Source: a virus. Taken from it: a stretch of 25,812 nt of DNA. A program made the translations under genes and the position numbers. The first letter of the stretch is position 1. Each line of letters begins with the position of its first letter. Positions 1 through 5,912 of the stretch are shown here, piece by piece. The notes under the pieces are model-generated. The model saw only the letters and a list, made by a program, of their open reading frames with translations, ran no database searches and had not been told where the DNA came from. The stretch covers positions 1-25,812 of IMG/VR virus record IMGVR_UViG_3300048016_000135; one strand, written 5' to 3'.

Positions 1-195
1 ATCATACTTTACGTGTTCATCCCATGCATTACAAATATATTCTCGCACAACAGCAAGAATCTTATCGGAATAGATCTTGTCACGCAAGTAAAACGTTGCG
101 ATGTCCATCCCTTTAGTTGACATACCCATAACACTTCTAGTATCCTTGATATCGTCTGATGCGATTGTTTTGGTTGCAATAACTCCTGTTTTCAT
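1..195 (-). CDS. rIIA: rIIA-like GHKL-fold protein, N-terminal part (runs off the left edge)
   Basis: Only the first 65 codons are in the window; the gene continues past base 1. The N-terminus reads MKTGVIATKTIASDD and is followed near residues 45-58 by VVREYICNAWDEH, which matches the first ATP-binding box of GHKL ATPases (E..N..D/E) as it appears in phage rIIA proteins (VVRE..TN..DAH). In T4, rIIA is a membrane-associated early protein that protects infected cells from the lambda RexAB exclusion system; its biochemical role is unclear. The start ATG at 195 lies 8 nt after a TATAAT box in promoter copy 204-225, so the gene heads its own operon. The assignment rests on a short fragment, and another GHKL protein such as a topoisomerase subunit is possible but less likely from the N-terminal pattern. 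Confidence 0.6.
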   Translation of the reverse strand, partial: MKTGVIATKTIASDDIKDTRSVMGMSTKGMDIATFYLRDKIYSDKILAVVREYICNAWDEHVKYD

Positions 196-203
196 ATGGC
201 TAA

Positions 204-225
204 ATTATATTTCGGTTTTAATTAA
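204..225 (-). promoter_or_regulatory. Leaderless-type phage promoter, copy 1 (rIIA-like)
   Basis: Minus strand reads TTAATTAAAACCGAA, one base, then TATAAT; the ATG of the rIIA-like gene follows after 8 nt. This is the repeated motif described in the summary. The HNH endonuclease gene starts only about 30 bp away on the other strand. Confidence 0.75.
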
Positions 226-243
226 AAAAACTTTTTCTTAAGG

Positions 244-256
244 GATAAATAATAAC
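244..256 (+). promoter_or_regulatory. TAAATA box in front of the HNH endonuclease
   Basis: GATAAATA at 244-251, then exactly 5 nt, then ATG. The same box and spacing precede the other two intact homing endonucleases. It resembles the T4 late promoter core TATAAATA. Whether it is transcribed by a late sigma factor is inference. Confidence 0.4.
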
Positions 257-985
257 ATGACCAAGGAATGTTCCAAGTGTAAAGTTGAAAAGGAAGTATC
301 ATGTTTTGATAAATGTAAAAATGTTAAAAGTGGATTATATCCATCTTGTAAAGATTGTAGAAAGGAATATAGGTTACAAAATCTTTTATTAATAAAGGAT
401 AAAAATAAAGTGTATTACGAAAGTGTAAAATCCACAGATGAATTTAAATCTAAATCTAGAAATTACTATTTAAAAAATAGAATTAAAAAGATCAACTATT
501 CAAAGGAGTATTTTAAATCCAATAAAGAACATGTAATTAAAAGACAAAATACATGGGTAAAAAATAAAATGGAGCGTGATCCAACCTTTAAATTAACACA
601 ACGTATTAGACGTATTATTCGAAGAACACTTGAACGAAAAAATTCAAGAAGTATTGATTACATAGGTGTCTCTAACTATGAAGAATTTTTCAAATTATTA
701 ACCGATAAATGTGATAATAAAAATTGGTCAGATGAGAAATATCATTTAGATCATATTTGGCAAGTTCACTGGTTTGAAGATGCTTTACATAAAAACCCAG
801 AACACGTTTCCAGAATTATACACAATCATAAAAATCTAAGACCAATATCACCATCTGAAAATTTCAATAGATCCAAATCTGATTTTACTGCTCTTAATAA
901 AGAGGATTTTTATATTTATGAACAGTATCTAAATTCTGATATATGTAAAGAAATTAAGCAATACTTTATAAAGGAGAATAACTAA
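257..985 (+). CDS. Free-standing HNH homing endonuclease
   Basis: 242 aa. An N-terminal zinc-ribbon has two CxxC pairs (C5/C8 and C31/C34), a basic middle region follows, and a C-terminal HNH domain carries HLDH at 163-166, NLRP near 193 and a final Asn near 204 (ENFNRSKSD). This is the usual layout of phage HNH endonucleases that recognise a long site, cut or nick DNA and spread by homing. It stands on the plus strand against all its neighbours, between an operon promoter (204-225) and the 3' end of the gene at 966-1325, and its last 20 bases overlap that gene. This is the typical position of a free-standing homing endonuclease inserted between genes. Codons are even more A-rich than in neighbouring genes, which fits recent mobility. 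Confidence 0.85.
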   Translation: MTKECSKCKVEKEVSCFDKCKNVKSGLYPSCKDCRKEYRLQNLLLIKDKNKVYYESVKSTDEFKSKSRNYYLKNRIKKINYSKEYFKSNKEHVIKRQNTWVKNKMERDPTFKLTQRIRRIIRRTLERKNSRSIDYIGVSNYEEFFKLLTDKCDNKNWSDEKYHLDHIWQVHWFEDALHKNPEHVSRIIHNHKNLRPISPSENFNRSKSDFTALNKEDFYIYEQYLNSDICKEIKQYFIKENN

Positions 986-1325
986 TTTTGTTTCTTGTTC
1001 GCAAACTCAATTCCTTATCGGAATCTCCAAACTTATCAAGCCATTCTTTTAAAATTTCGTTTTGTTGTTCTATGTAACCCATCATACGTTTCATATCGCT
1101 AATTGATGGTTTATGATTGGCTAAGAATTCAGAAAGTCCCACGGTTTTTCCTTCATGGGGTGCTTCATGCTCATCTTCCCAATGGGGGGTAATTTTGTAT
1201 TCTGTAAATGGAGTATACTTATAAAGTCTATGCCAATGAGTATGACACATATGATGTTGGCTATGTTCACCAACAATTTCACCATTGCGTTCAATCCTAT
1301 AGTTAGTAACATTCGCAGATGTCAT
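966..1325 (-). CDS. Hypothetical protein, His-rich N-terminal half
   Basis: 119 aa from the ATG at 1325; the frame is open upstream to a possible start at 1340, but 1325 is preferred because it follows the stop of the 26-codon gene (1327) by one base, the TAATATG junction common here. I do not recognise the family. Residues 20-60 are rich in His and Trp (HSQHHMCHTHWHRLYK), which could bind metal; the second half is a probable amphipathic helix (IEQQNEILKEWLDKF). The 3' end overlaps the convergent HNH gene by 20 bases, so the original C-terminus may have been altered by the insertion. Confidence 0.65.
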   Translation of the reverse strand: MTSANVTNYRIERNGEIVGEHSQHHMCHTHWHRLYKYTPFTEYKITPHWEDEHEAPHEGKTVGLSEFLANHKPSISDMKRMMGYIEQQNEILKEWLDKFGDSDKELSLRTRNKISYSPL

Positions 1326-1326
1326 A

Positions 1327-1407
1327 TTAACGCTTTCCAATAATTCTATTGTAAAGATTGGTAATCGCCACCTTAATCATCCACAGTATTGTTTTTATCG
1401 TATTCAT
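1327..1407 (-). CDS. 26-residue peptide, first gene after a promoter
   Basis: Very short ORF: MNTIKTILWMIKVAITNL then YNRIIGKR. It starts 6 nt after the TACAAT box of promoter copy 1414-1435, which is exactly the spacing used by recognised genes, and ends one base before the next ATG (1325). The hydrophobic core with a basic end suggests a membrane-associated peptide. The context is the main evidence that it is real: without it the promoter would sit about 90 bp before the next start, unlike every other copy. Confidence 0.6.
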   Translation of the reverse strand: MNTIKTILWMIKVAITNLYNRIIGKR

Positions 1408-1413
1408 GGTTGA

Positions 1414-1435
1414 ATTGTAATTCGGTTTTAATTAA
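1414..1435 (-). promoter_or_regulatory. Leaderless-type phage promoter, copy 2
   Basis: TTAATTAAAACCGAA then TTACAAT, 6 nt before the ATG at 1407. The stop codon of the gene at 1432-1614 lies inside the motif. Confidence 0.75.
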
Positions 1436-1614
1436 TAATCATCCGCACTATTATAATGACTTCCATACTCGATATGATTCTCCAATCTTTCATCCAAGTC
1501 TTTAAACTTTTCATCAATATACAGTTTAAGTAATTGCGTTAATATATTGATTGGATATCCACTTGTAATTGAAGATTCTATAAGATCATTTAAACTTTTT
1601 TCTATATCACTCAT
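1432..1614 (-). CDS. Small acidic helical protein
   Basis: 60 aa from ATG at 1614 (MSDIEKSLNDLIESS). The frame is open to 1680, but that extension runs through the tRNA-like T-arm at 1628-1644 and gives unlikely residues, so 1614 is chosen. Mostly helical and acidic with a Tyr/Asp-rich tail; family not recognised. Its stop lies inside promoter copy 2. It sits just downstream of the structured RNA region and may be co-transcribed with it. Confidence 0.55.
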   Translation of the reverse strand: MSDIEKSLNDLIESSITSGYPINILTQLLKLYIDEKFKDLDERLENHIEYGSHYNSADDY

Positions 1615-1617
1615 AAT

Positions 1618-1961
1618 GATTAAGTGAGTGGGATTCGAACCCACAATGAACGATATGCACCGTTTCGAAAAACTAATCAACTAAAGAAGATCGATCCTCT
1701 ATAGTTGAGAAATATTTTTCTCTCAAATCCTCCGCGAAAGGATTTAACCGCTAACCTATATTTGGACTTCACTCAAATTAAAGGGAATATAATAGTAGAG
1801 ACTGGCATAGGGTGTTTCTCAATCTTGATTGACAGTCATCTAAACCCACCTAAAGATTACTTCTATTATATTCCCAAGGGGAAACCGTATGATATCGAAT
1901 CATAAAAAAAGCACTCTGCCCTTATCAGTGTCATAGCTTCGGTTTCCGATTCAATCACTTA
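1618..1961 (-). ncRNA. Structured non-coding RNA candidate with tRNA-like 3' end
   Basis: There is no convincing gene here on either strand, but many helices can be drawn. Minus-strand 1644-1628 is a perfect tRNA T-arm (GTGGG, TTCGAAT loop, CCCAC), followed by the acceptor-like strand TCACTTAA (1627-1620). Three upstream strands could pair with it: TAAGTGA at 1961-1955 (7/7), TTGAGTGA at 1776-1769 (8/8 with one G.U) and TTAGTTGA at 1684-1677 (7/8 with one G.U). Between them lie a perfect 13-bp inverted repeat (1783-1795 with 1863-1875), an 8-bp pair (1880-1887 with 1940-1947), and a 7-bp hairpin with a 7-nt loop TTCGCGG (1725-1745) that looks like an anticodon arm with anticodon CGC. Possibilities are a tmRNA-like molecule of about 340 nt, a tRNA interrupted by an intron or large insertion, or decayed tRNA genes. 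I cannot decide; a normal cloverleaf does not fit. Confidence 0.45.
1783..1875. repeat. 13-bp perfect inverted repeat
   Basis: GGGAATATAATAG at 1783-1795 and its exact complement at 1863-1875, enclosing 67 bases. Inside the loop is a smaller hairpin. A stem of this length is very unlikely by chance and supports a folded RNA here. Confidence 0.7.
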
Positions 1962-1974
1962 CAGAGAAGTGATT
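1953..1974 (-). other. 8-bp hairpin across the stop codon of the 75-aa gene
   Basis: AATCACTT (1953-1960), 6-nt loop, AAGTGATT (1967-1974). It overlaps the TAA stop of the gene at 1959-2186. It is not followed by a T-run, so a classical terminator is doubtful; it may mark the 5' boundary or processing site of the structured RNA. Confidence 0.4.
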
Positions 1975-2186
1975 CGACTATTGCGCATTTCACAGGTCAA
2001 GTCTCTTGTATCGACATTAACCCATTCACCAATATACTGATTCTTACGAATAAGAACCTTGCTTTGTCCACCCAAAATATGGAATGAACCATCCGGTCTG
2101 CGAACCATACTTATATTGAAAACCTTTGGGCTTTTCATTTGATCACGATTTCTTAACCATTGTTTGTTTCTCTTGTTTGTATTCAT
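1959..2186 (-). CDS. Hypothetical basic protein
   Basis: 75 aa, strongly basic N-terminus (MNTNKRNKQWLRNRDQ) followed by a beta-rich region with a pattern FHILGG...VLIRKNQYIGEWV. Family not recognised; basic character could mean RNA or DNA binding. It starts one base after the stop of the upstream gene (TAATATG), so the two are co-translated. A hairpin covers its stop codon. Confidence 0.6.
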   Translation of the reverse strand: MNTNKRNKQWLRNRDQMKSPKVFNISMVRRPDGSFHILGGQSKVLIRKNQYIGEWVNVDTRDLTCEMRNSRITSL

Positions 2187-2187
2187 A

Positions 2188-2433
2188 TTACTTTATTCTT
2201 TCTTTGTTTTCGTTTAGATATCCTTCATCAATTAACAACTGGTCAACAGACTCTAAGAAATCTTCAACTCTCAAATCGTAGAGTATTTCATCCACTTCTT
2301 CGATCATCTTAGCAAACTCTTTGTCATAGTCAATGGGGGGATATTCAAATTCCAGCGATTTCAAATGTTCCTCCAATTTTAGTCTTCTTTGTCGTATCTT
2401 GCCTACTCGGACTTGGTATTCTTCTTCTGTCAT
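2188..2433 (-). CDS. Hypothetical coiled-coil protein
   Basis: 81 aa, almost wholly charged helix (MTEEEYQVRVGKIRQRR; later EEVDEILYDLRVEDFLE). Probably forms a coiled coil or binds a partner protein; no family recognised. It lies 15 bp after the metallophosphoesterase gene with a weak AAGG upstream of the ATG, in the same operon. Confidence 0.6.
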   Translation of the reverse strand: MTEEEYQVRVGKIRQRRLKLEEHLKSLEFEYPPIDYDKEFAKMIEEVDEILYDLRVEDFLESVDQLLIDEGYLNENKERIK

Positions 2434-2448
2434 AAGATATTAGATACC

Positions 2449-3111
2449 TTAATTAGTACCCTTATCATGGTGGTCAATCAATTCAACTGTTTTCGTTGAC
2501 ATTAATTCTTGAATTTCTTCAAATGACCAAATTTTTCCATAGTCAATTCCAGTATCCAAGGCTTTGGCCAAAGGATATTCCGGTCTTCTCAATGGATCGT
2601 TTAAATGAGAATGTCCCGACAGATGCCAAGAAAACCTATGGCATCCATTCCATATTCTCAATGGAAAATGGTTTAGAACCAAACGTTGTTTACCTACTTG
2701 GATTTCCAAGTGATTTCCAACGAATGTGACGTTACCCATTTTTAGGGGATAAACTTCAATATCGTTTCTCCCAAATTGGTTTAATACTTCTTGTTTGTAG
2801 AGTCTATAGGTGTTTGAACAATGATTACCCCACAATTTATAAATGTTTTTACAATTAATTCTAGATAACCAGTTTAAACATTGTTCATCTGTTGCATTAA
2901 GAAACATATCTCCTAAAAACCAGATATAATCCGTTTCACCCACAGTATTGTTTATTTTTTCCAATAAGCATTCTGTAAAATCCTGTGCATTTAAATATCC
3001 CCTAGATTTCCAAATCGGAACCTCCCATTTAGGATCGTGGTATACATGCCAATCACTTGTAAAAAAGTGTTTGTGTCTAGTATCCCAAGGAAATTTTAAT
3101 ATTCTATTCAT
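2449..3111 (-). CDS. Calcineurin-like metallophosphoesterase
   Basis: 220 aa with the full motif set of the family: DWH at 20-22 (D-x-H), GD at 67-68, GNH at 95-97, a His in LNHF near 149 and GHSH at 167-170. These residues bind two metal ions and hydrolyse phosphoesters of nucleotides, nucleic acids or proteins; the substrate cannot be read from sequence. Similar small phosphoesterases are common in large phages. The gene starts 30 bp from the divergent LAGLIDADG endonuclease, and unlike most operon heads it has no copy of the conserved promoter in front of it, so the insertion may have separated it from its promoter. Confidence 0.85.
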   Translation of the reverse strand: MNRILKFPWDTRHKHFFTSDWHVYHDPKWEVPIWKSRGYLNAQDFTECLLEKINNTVGETDYIWFLGDMFLNATDEQCLNWLSRINCKNIYKLWGNHCSNTYRLYKQEVLNQFGRNDIEVYPLKMGNVTFVGNHLEIQVGKQRLVLNHFPLRIWNGCHRFSWHLSGHSHLNDPLRRPEYPLAKALDTGIDYGKIWSFEEIQELMSTKTVELIDHHDKGTN

Positions 3112-3128
3112 AATTTGATTCGTGAATG

Positions 3129-3141
3129 ACTAAATAATAGT
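3129..3141 (+). promoter_or_regulatory. TAAATA box in front of the LAGLIDADG endonuclease
   Basis: ACTAAATA at 3129-3136, then 5 nt, then ATG at 3142. Same spacing as at 244-256 and 13485-13497 (minus). Confidence 0.35.
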
Positions 3142-3900
3142 ATGGTTAATAGTGAAAGTGCAGTTAAAAGATGGAAAGACCACCCAAAGATTGATGGTTA
3201 CAATGTAGACCATAATTTGTTTTTGTCAAGTGTTGATCCATACGTTTCTTATATTTTAGGATTCTTATGGGCGGATGGAAATATTCAAACTAGGTCAATC
3301 AATTTAGAACTTAAAAAAGAGGATATTATAGATATTAAACCAATTTTTGATAAAGTTGGCAAGTGGGGTTATTATGAAAGACAGAGAATGAAAAATGGTG
3401 AACCATTTGGTAATATTCAAGCAAAATTATCAACTTCAAATAAACTATTAGTAAATTTTTTAGTTAGTATGGATTATACAAATAGATCGGTTGGTCCATC
3501 TAAAATATTAGACCATATACCTTTACAATATCATCATAATTTTTGGCACGGATTTTTTGATGGGGATGGATGTCTTTATATCGAAAACAAAAAAGGTGGA
3601 ACTATAACTTTACAATTTTGGTCAACTATTGATCAGGATTGGACCCCTTTAATAAATTACTTACATGGTGATAACTATAAAATATGGAAATATGAAAGAT
3701 TAAAAGAAAATGGAAATATCCATAAATCTTCCTGCTTTGGTGTTAAGAATACTTTACATATAAAATCCTTTTTAGATAAATTTTATCAGTGTGAGATCAC
3801 TGGTTTAACTAGAAAATATGAAAAATATAAAATATTAACAGATAGAATTATCAATAGTCCTAAAAAATATCCATCCACTGGAACTAGATTTTATCAATAG
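3142..3900 (+). CDS. LAGLIDADG homing endonuclease (two-motif type)
   Basis: 252 aa with two LAGLIDADG helices: LGFLWADG at 39-46 and HGFFDGDG at 136-143, each ending in the catalytic acidic residue. The spacing of about 97 residues is that of a monomeric two-motif enzyme, though somewhat compact. Such enzymes cut long DNA sites and copy themselves into gaps. It is on the plus strand, opposite to the surrounding operon, and its last 17 bases overlap the 3' end of the thioredoxin-like gene. No intron or intein sequence surrounds it, so it is free-standing. Confidence 0.85.
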   Translation: MVNSESAVKRWKDHPKIDGYNVDHNLFLSSVDPYVSYILGFLWADGNIQTRSINLELKKEDIIDIKPIFDKVGKWGYYERQRMKNGEPFGNIQAKLSTSNKLLVNFLVSMDYTNRSVGPSKILDHIPLQYHHNFWHGFFDGDGCLYIENKKGGTITLQFWSTIDQDWTPLINYLHGDNYKIWKYERLKENGNIHKSSCFGVKNTLHIKSFLDKFYQCEITGLTRKYEKYKILTDRIINSPKKYPSTGTRFYQ

Positions 3901-4153
3901 TCTCAGTATTTGATATATTTTTTAAATATTCTACGATTTCTTCGATTGAAGACAGTCTATCAGCCTCTTCTTCATTGTCAAGAATCAAAAGAATAGGTGT
4001 TGATTTAACCTTATATTTTTTATAAAGTTCTTTATCCACTTTCTCTTCATCCTGAAGAGAAACATAATCGTATTCGATTTTCTCCCTATCAAGTCTCTTT
4101 GCTAACATGAAGTCAACTCCCCAACACTTGTTAAGAAATAGTATGTGTTTCAT
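3884..4153 (-). CDS. Thioredoxin-fold protein with single-cysteine active site
   Basis: 89 aa, the size of a small thioredoxin or glutaredoxin. The N-terminal strand MKHILFLNKCW leads to C10-W-G-V instead of CxxC, so only the nucleophilic Cys is kept. A cis-Pro motif (KSTPILLILD) follows near residues 50-60, then a C-terminal helix. With one Cys it could act as a monothiol glutaredoxin-like protein, perhaps with phage ribonucleotide reductase, or may have lost redox function. The last residues are encoded in the overlap with the LAGLIDADG endonuclease, so the tail may be altered. Confidence 0.6.
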   Translation of the reverse strand: MKHILFLNKCWGVDFMLAKRLDREKIEYDYVSLQDEEKVDKELYKKYKVKSTPILLILDNEEEADRLSSIEEIVEYLKNISNTETIDKI

Positions 4154-4160
4154 TTTATAA

Positions 4161-4334
4161 TCAATCTAAATAATCATCGCCCCCAAAAAACTCTATGGTT
4201 AGAATAACCATCGACATGAATAGTATCACTGGCGATACTAGTATACAAATACTACCAAACAATAAAATTCCGGGAGTAACTAGGATTTTTTCATACCATT
4301 CAAAATCATTCCATCTTTCTTTATATTCATTCAT
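4161..4334 (-). CDS. Small membrane protein
   Basis: 57 aa. A charged aromatic N-terminus (MNEYKERWNDFEWYEK) is followed by a long hydrophobic stretch around residues 18-50 (ILVTPGILLFGSICILV, then further hydrophobics), enough for one or two membrane spans, and an acidic end GGDDYLD. The ATG overlaps the stop of the GatB/YqeY gene (ATGA), so translation is coupled. Function unknown. Confidence 0.65.
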   Translation of the reverse strand: MNEYKERWNDFEWYEKILVTPGILLFGSICILVSPVILFMSMVILTIEFFGGDDYLD

Positions 4335-4777
4335 GATAGTTTTTCTCCAACCATTTTTGAGATTCTTTTATTATCAGCACGACCATTAACAATTTCCACC
4401 ACTTTCTTGATAATGGCACCCATATCCTTTTTAGTTGGATTCTCATATTCCTGAATAGCCGACCAAACGATTCCGGCAAGATCACCATCATCAAGTTCAG
4501 TTGGAAGGTATTCCTTTAGAATCTCCATTTCAACTTCTTCCTTAGCAACCAGATCAAGTCTCTGACCATCAATAAATTGCTTAATAGAATCTTGTCGTTG
4601 ACTGAATTGTTTACGAACAATATTAATAATTTCAATATCTGACAATTCAGAATCAACATTACCCTTTTGTAGAGAGGCATTGGTGAATGCTGATTTAAGA
4701 CCCCTGAGAACATTTAGCTTAGTTTGATTCTTATCTCGCATTGCTTGTTTTAGATCCTCGTCAATTTTAGTTTTCAT
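4331..4777 (-). CDS. GatB/YqeY domain protein
   Basis: 148 aa, the usual length of YqeY. It matches the family over its whole length: MRDKNQTKLNVLRGLKSA at the N-terminus, then RQDSIKQFIDGQR, ILKEYLP near the middle, KDMGAIIKKV and GRADNKRISKMV at the end. YqeY resembles the tRNA-binding tail of the amidotransferase subunit GatB and is thought to bind tRNA. In a phage it may act on tRNA charging or tRNA stability during infection, which fits the RNA-repair genes nearby. It starts 4 nt after the stop of the 86-aa gene. Confidence 0.85.
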   Translation of the reverse strand: MKTKIDEDLKQAMRDKNQTKLNVLRGLKSAFTNASLQKGNVDSELSDIEIINIVRKQFSQRQDSIKQFIDGQRLDLVAKEEVEMEILKEYLPTELDDGDLAGIVWSAIQEYENPTKKDMGAIIKKVVEIVNGRADNKRISKMVGEKLS

Positions 4778-4780
4778 AAT

Positions 4781-5041
4781 TTATATATCATCTCTAACTT
4801 CATAATTAGCAATCACACGTTCAACTTTTAAAGTTGGCTTTTTTGTTTTTTTATTTTTCTCAATAAAATCTAATAGTTCTTGAATGTTAGAAGTTGAAAA
4901 TTGTGAAGAGTTATGTAAAGAACCCCACCAATATATAGGCGAATTAGATTCGATATCATTAATATCAGCATATTCATATGTCCACCAACCTTTTCTGATA
5001 GCATATTTTCCATCACTAAGTTTAATAACTTCCAATTTCAT
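4781..5041 (-). CDS. Hypothetical protein, Trp/Tyr-rich
   Basis: 86 aa. A short beta region with many aromatics (KGWWTYEYADIND, PIYWWGSLHNSS) precedes a basic linker (EKNKKTKKPTLKVE). Family not recognised; an ordinary phage accessory protein. It heads an operon: its ATG is 6 nt after the TATAAT box of promoter copy 5048-5069, with the YqeY gene next. Confidence 0.6.
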   Translation of the reverse strand: MKLEVIKLSDGKYAIRKGWWTYEYADINDIESNSPIYWWGSLHNSSQFSTSNIQELLDFIEKNKKTKKPTLKVERVIANYEVRDDI

Positions 5042-5047
5042 ATTAGG

Positions 5048-5069
5048 ATTATACTTCGGTTTTAATTAA
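5048..5069 (-). promoter_or_regulatory. Leaderless-type phage promoter, copy 3
   Basis: TTAATTAAAACCGAA then GTATAAT, 6 nt before the ATG at 5041. The TAA stop of the gene at 5062-5640 is inside the motif. Confidence 0.8.
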
Positions 5070-5640
5070 ACTTAACAGTCTTAACGTAACTAGGATAATT
5101 AAAAGTGGTATTTGTATCAACCAGATTGATCTTGGATAGAAAATCCAAAAGTTCCGAACAAGTAAATGGTCCTTTCAAACGTGATTGAATTTGTTTCATG
5201 GTCACGGGTCCGTTATTCTTGATATAAGAATATATTTTCTTTTGAACCTCGAAAGGGATACCACTGGAAGCGCAAGCATTCTTAATATCATCCACCGTTA
5301 GTTTAACAGGGGAGGGGGTTACAGGAATACCTGTAAGATCATTACTATCATCAAGATCAGTATCAAAAACATCATTCAATTGATATTCACGATAACCTTG
5401 GGAATTGAAACTTTTATCGTAGTTACTCAAAAGATCATTGGTATATAGTTCTTCGAATAGACGTTTAACTTCATCATGTTTAATATCCACTTGCATGAAT
5501 AGTCCATCGAATGATAGCACATATTCACAATTTCTAATTGAAGTGCGAATGTTTGTAGTGATATCGTAAATCGAAAACTTATCGGTTCCGAACTCCTTGA
5601 TTGCAAGAAGAATTGCTGTTATTAATTGTATTTGTTTCAT
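5062..5640 (-). CDS. Hypothetical protein with probable winged-helix domains
   Basis: 192 aa. The N-terminal half (MKQIQLITAILLAIKEFG) and the C-terminal half (KKIYSYIKNNGPVTMKQI) both look like winged-helix units: short helices followed by NGPVTMKQIQSRL, a typical recognition-helix pattern. A Pro/Thr-rich linker lies between (GIPVTPSPVK). A DNA-binding or regulatory role is inferred; no named family recognised. It starts 16 nt after the TACAAT box of promoter copy 5657-5678, the longest spacing of the set, so its mRNA would have a short leader. Confidence 0.55.
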   Translation of the reverse strand: MKQIQLITAILLAIKEFGTDKFSIYDITTNIRTSIRNCEYVLSFDGLFMQVDIKHDEVKRLFEELYTNDLLSNYDKSFNSQGYREYQLNDVFDTDLDDSNDLTGIPVTPSPVKLTVDDIKNACASSGIPFEVQKKIYSYIKNNGPVTMKQIQSRLKGPFTCSELLDFLSKINLVDTNTTFNYPSYVKTVKFN

Positions 5641-5656
5641 AATTTTATTTGTTTGT

Positions 5657-5678
5657 ATTGTATTTCGGTTTTAATTAT
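5657..5678 (-). promoter_or_regulatory. Leaderless-type phage promoter, copy 4
   Basis: AATTAAAACCGAA then ATACAAT, 16 nt before the ATG at 5640. The stop codon of the endonuclease remnant (5675) lies in the motif. Confidence 0.7.
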
Positions 5679-5912
5679 TTCCATTTGTATTCAAGACTTT
5701 GTATTGGGCATTTACCAATAATATTAAAAAAGTGGTCTGTTTTACTTTGAGGAATATATAATCGATACCCTTCTTTATTTTCGGTTGAATTACACCACAC
5801 TATTCCTAAAGTGAGTAAATCCATCATCTAAAAACCAATGTAGTAGAAACACTCCATCAATATCGATATCTTCCGGTATTACCTTTTTGTAGTTATTCCA
5901 TTCAGGATACCA
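5675..5912 (-). pseudogene. Decayed LAGLIDADG homing endonuclease fragment
   Basis: No intact ORF, but two overlapping frames give the C-terminal half of a LAGLIDADG endonuclease. The first frame, from about 5912, reads WYPEWNNYKKVIPED, then LLHWFLDDGFTHFRNS, with the WFLDDG signature of the family. It hits a stop, and the +1 frame continues WCNSTENKEGYRLYIPQ and FFNIIGKCPIQSLEYKWK, stop. The switch happens near 5790, so one base has been lost or gained. The N-terminal half is absent. The fragment lies between the PARP gene (it begins inside the last codons of that gene in another frame) and promoter copy 4, and points to an old homing event on the minus strand. Confidence 0.65.

Noticed and set aside
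1705-1905. 66-aa ORF on the plus strand
   Set aside because: TTG start, no ribosome site, no family pattern, and the DNA is full of long inverted repeats that explain it better as a folded RNA.
1618-1961. Canonical tmRNA
   Set aside because: Size and 7-bp acceptor pairing fit, but I found no tag ORF ending in Ala-Ala, no GGATTCGAC near the 5' end and no G.U pair in the acceptor stem. Left as an open possibility only.
1618-1961. Group I intron in a tRNA
   Set aside because: No AGACTA or similar R/S core element was seen.
4195-4389. 64-aa ORF on the plus strand
   Set aside because: Shadow of the 57-aa membrane protein gene and the YqeY gene on the minus strand, both of which fit coupled junctions.
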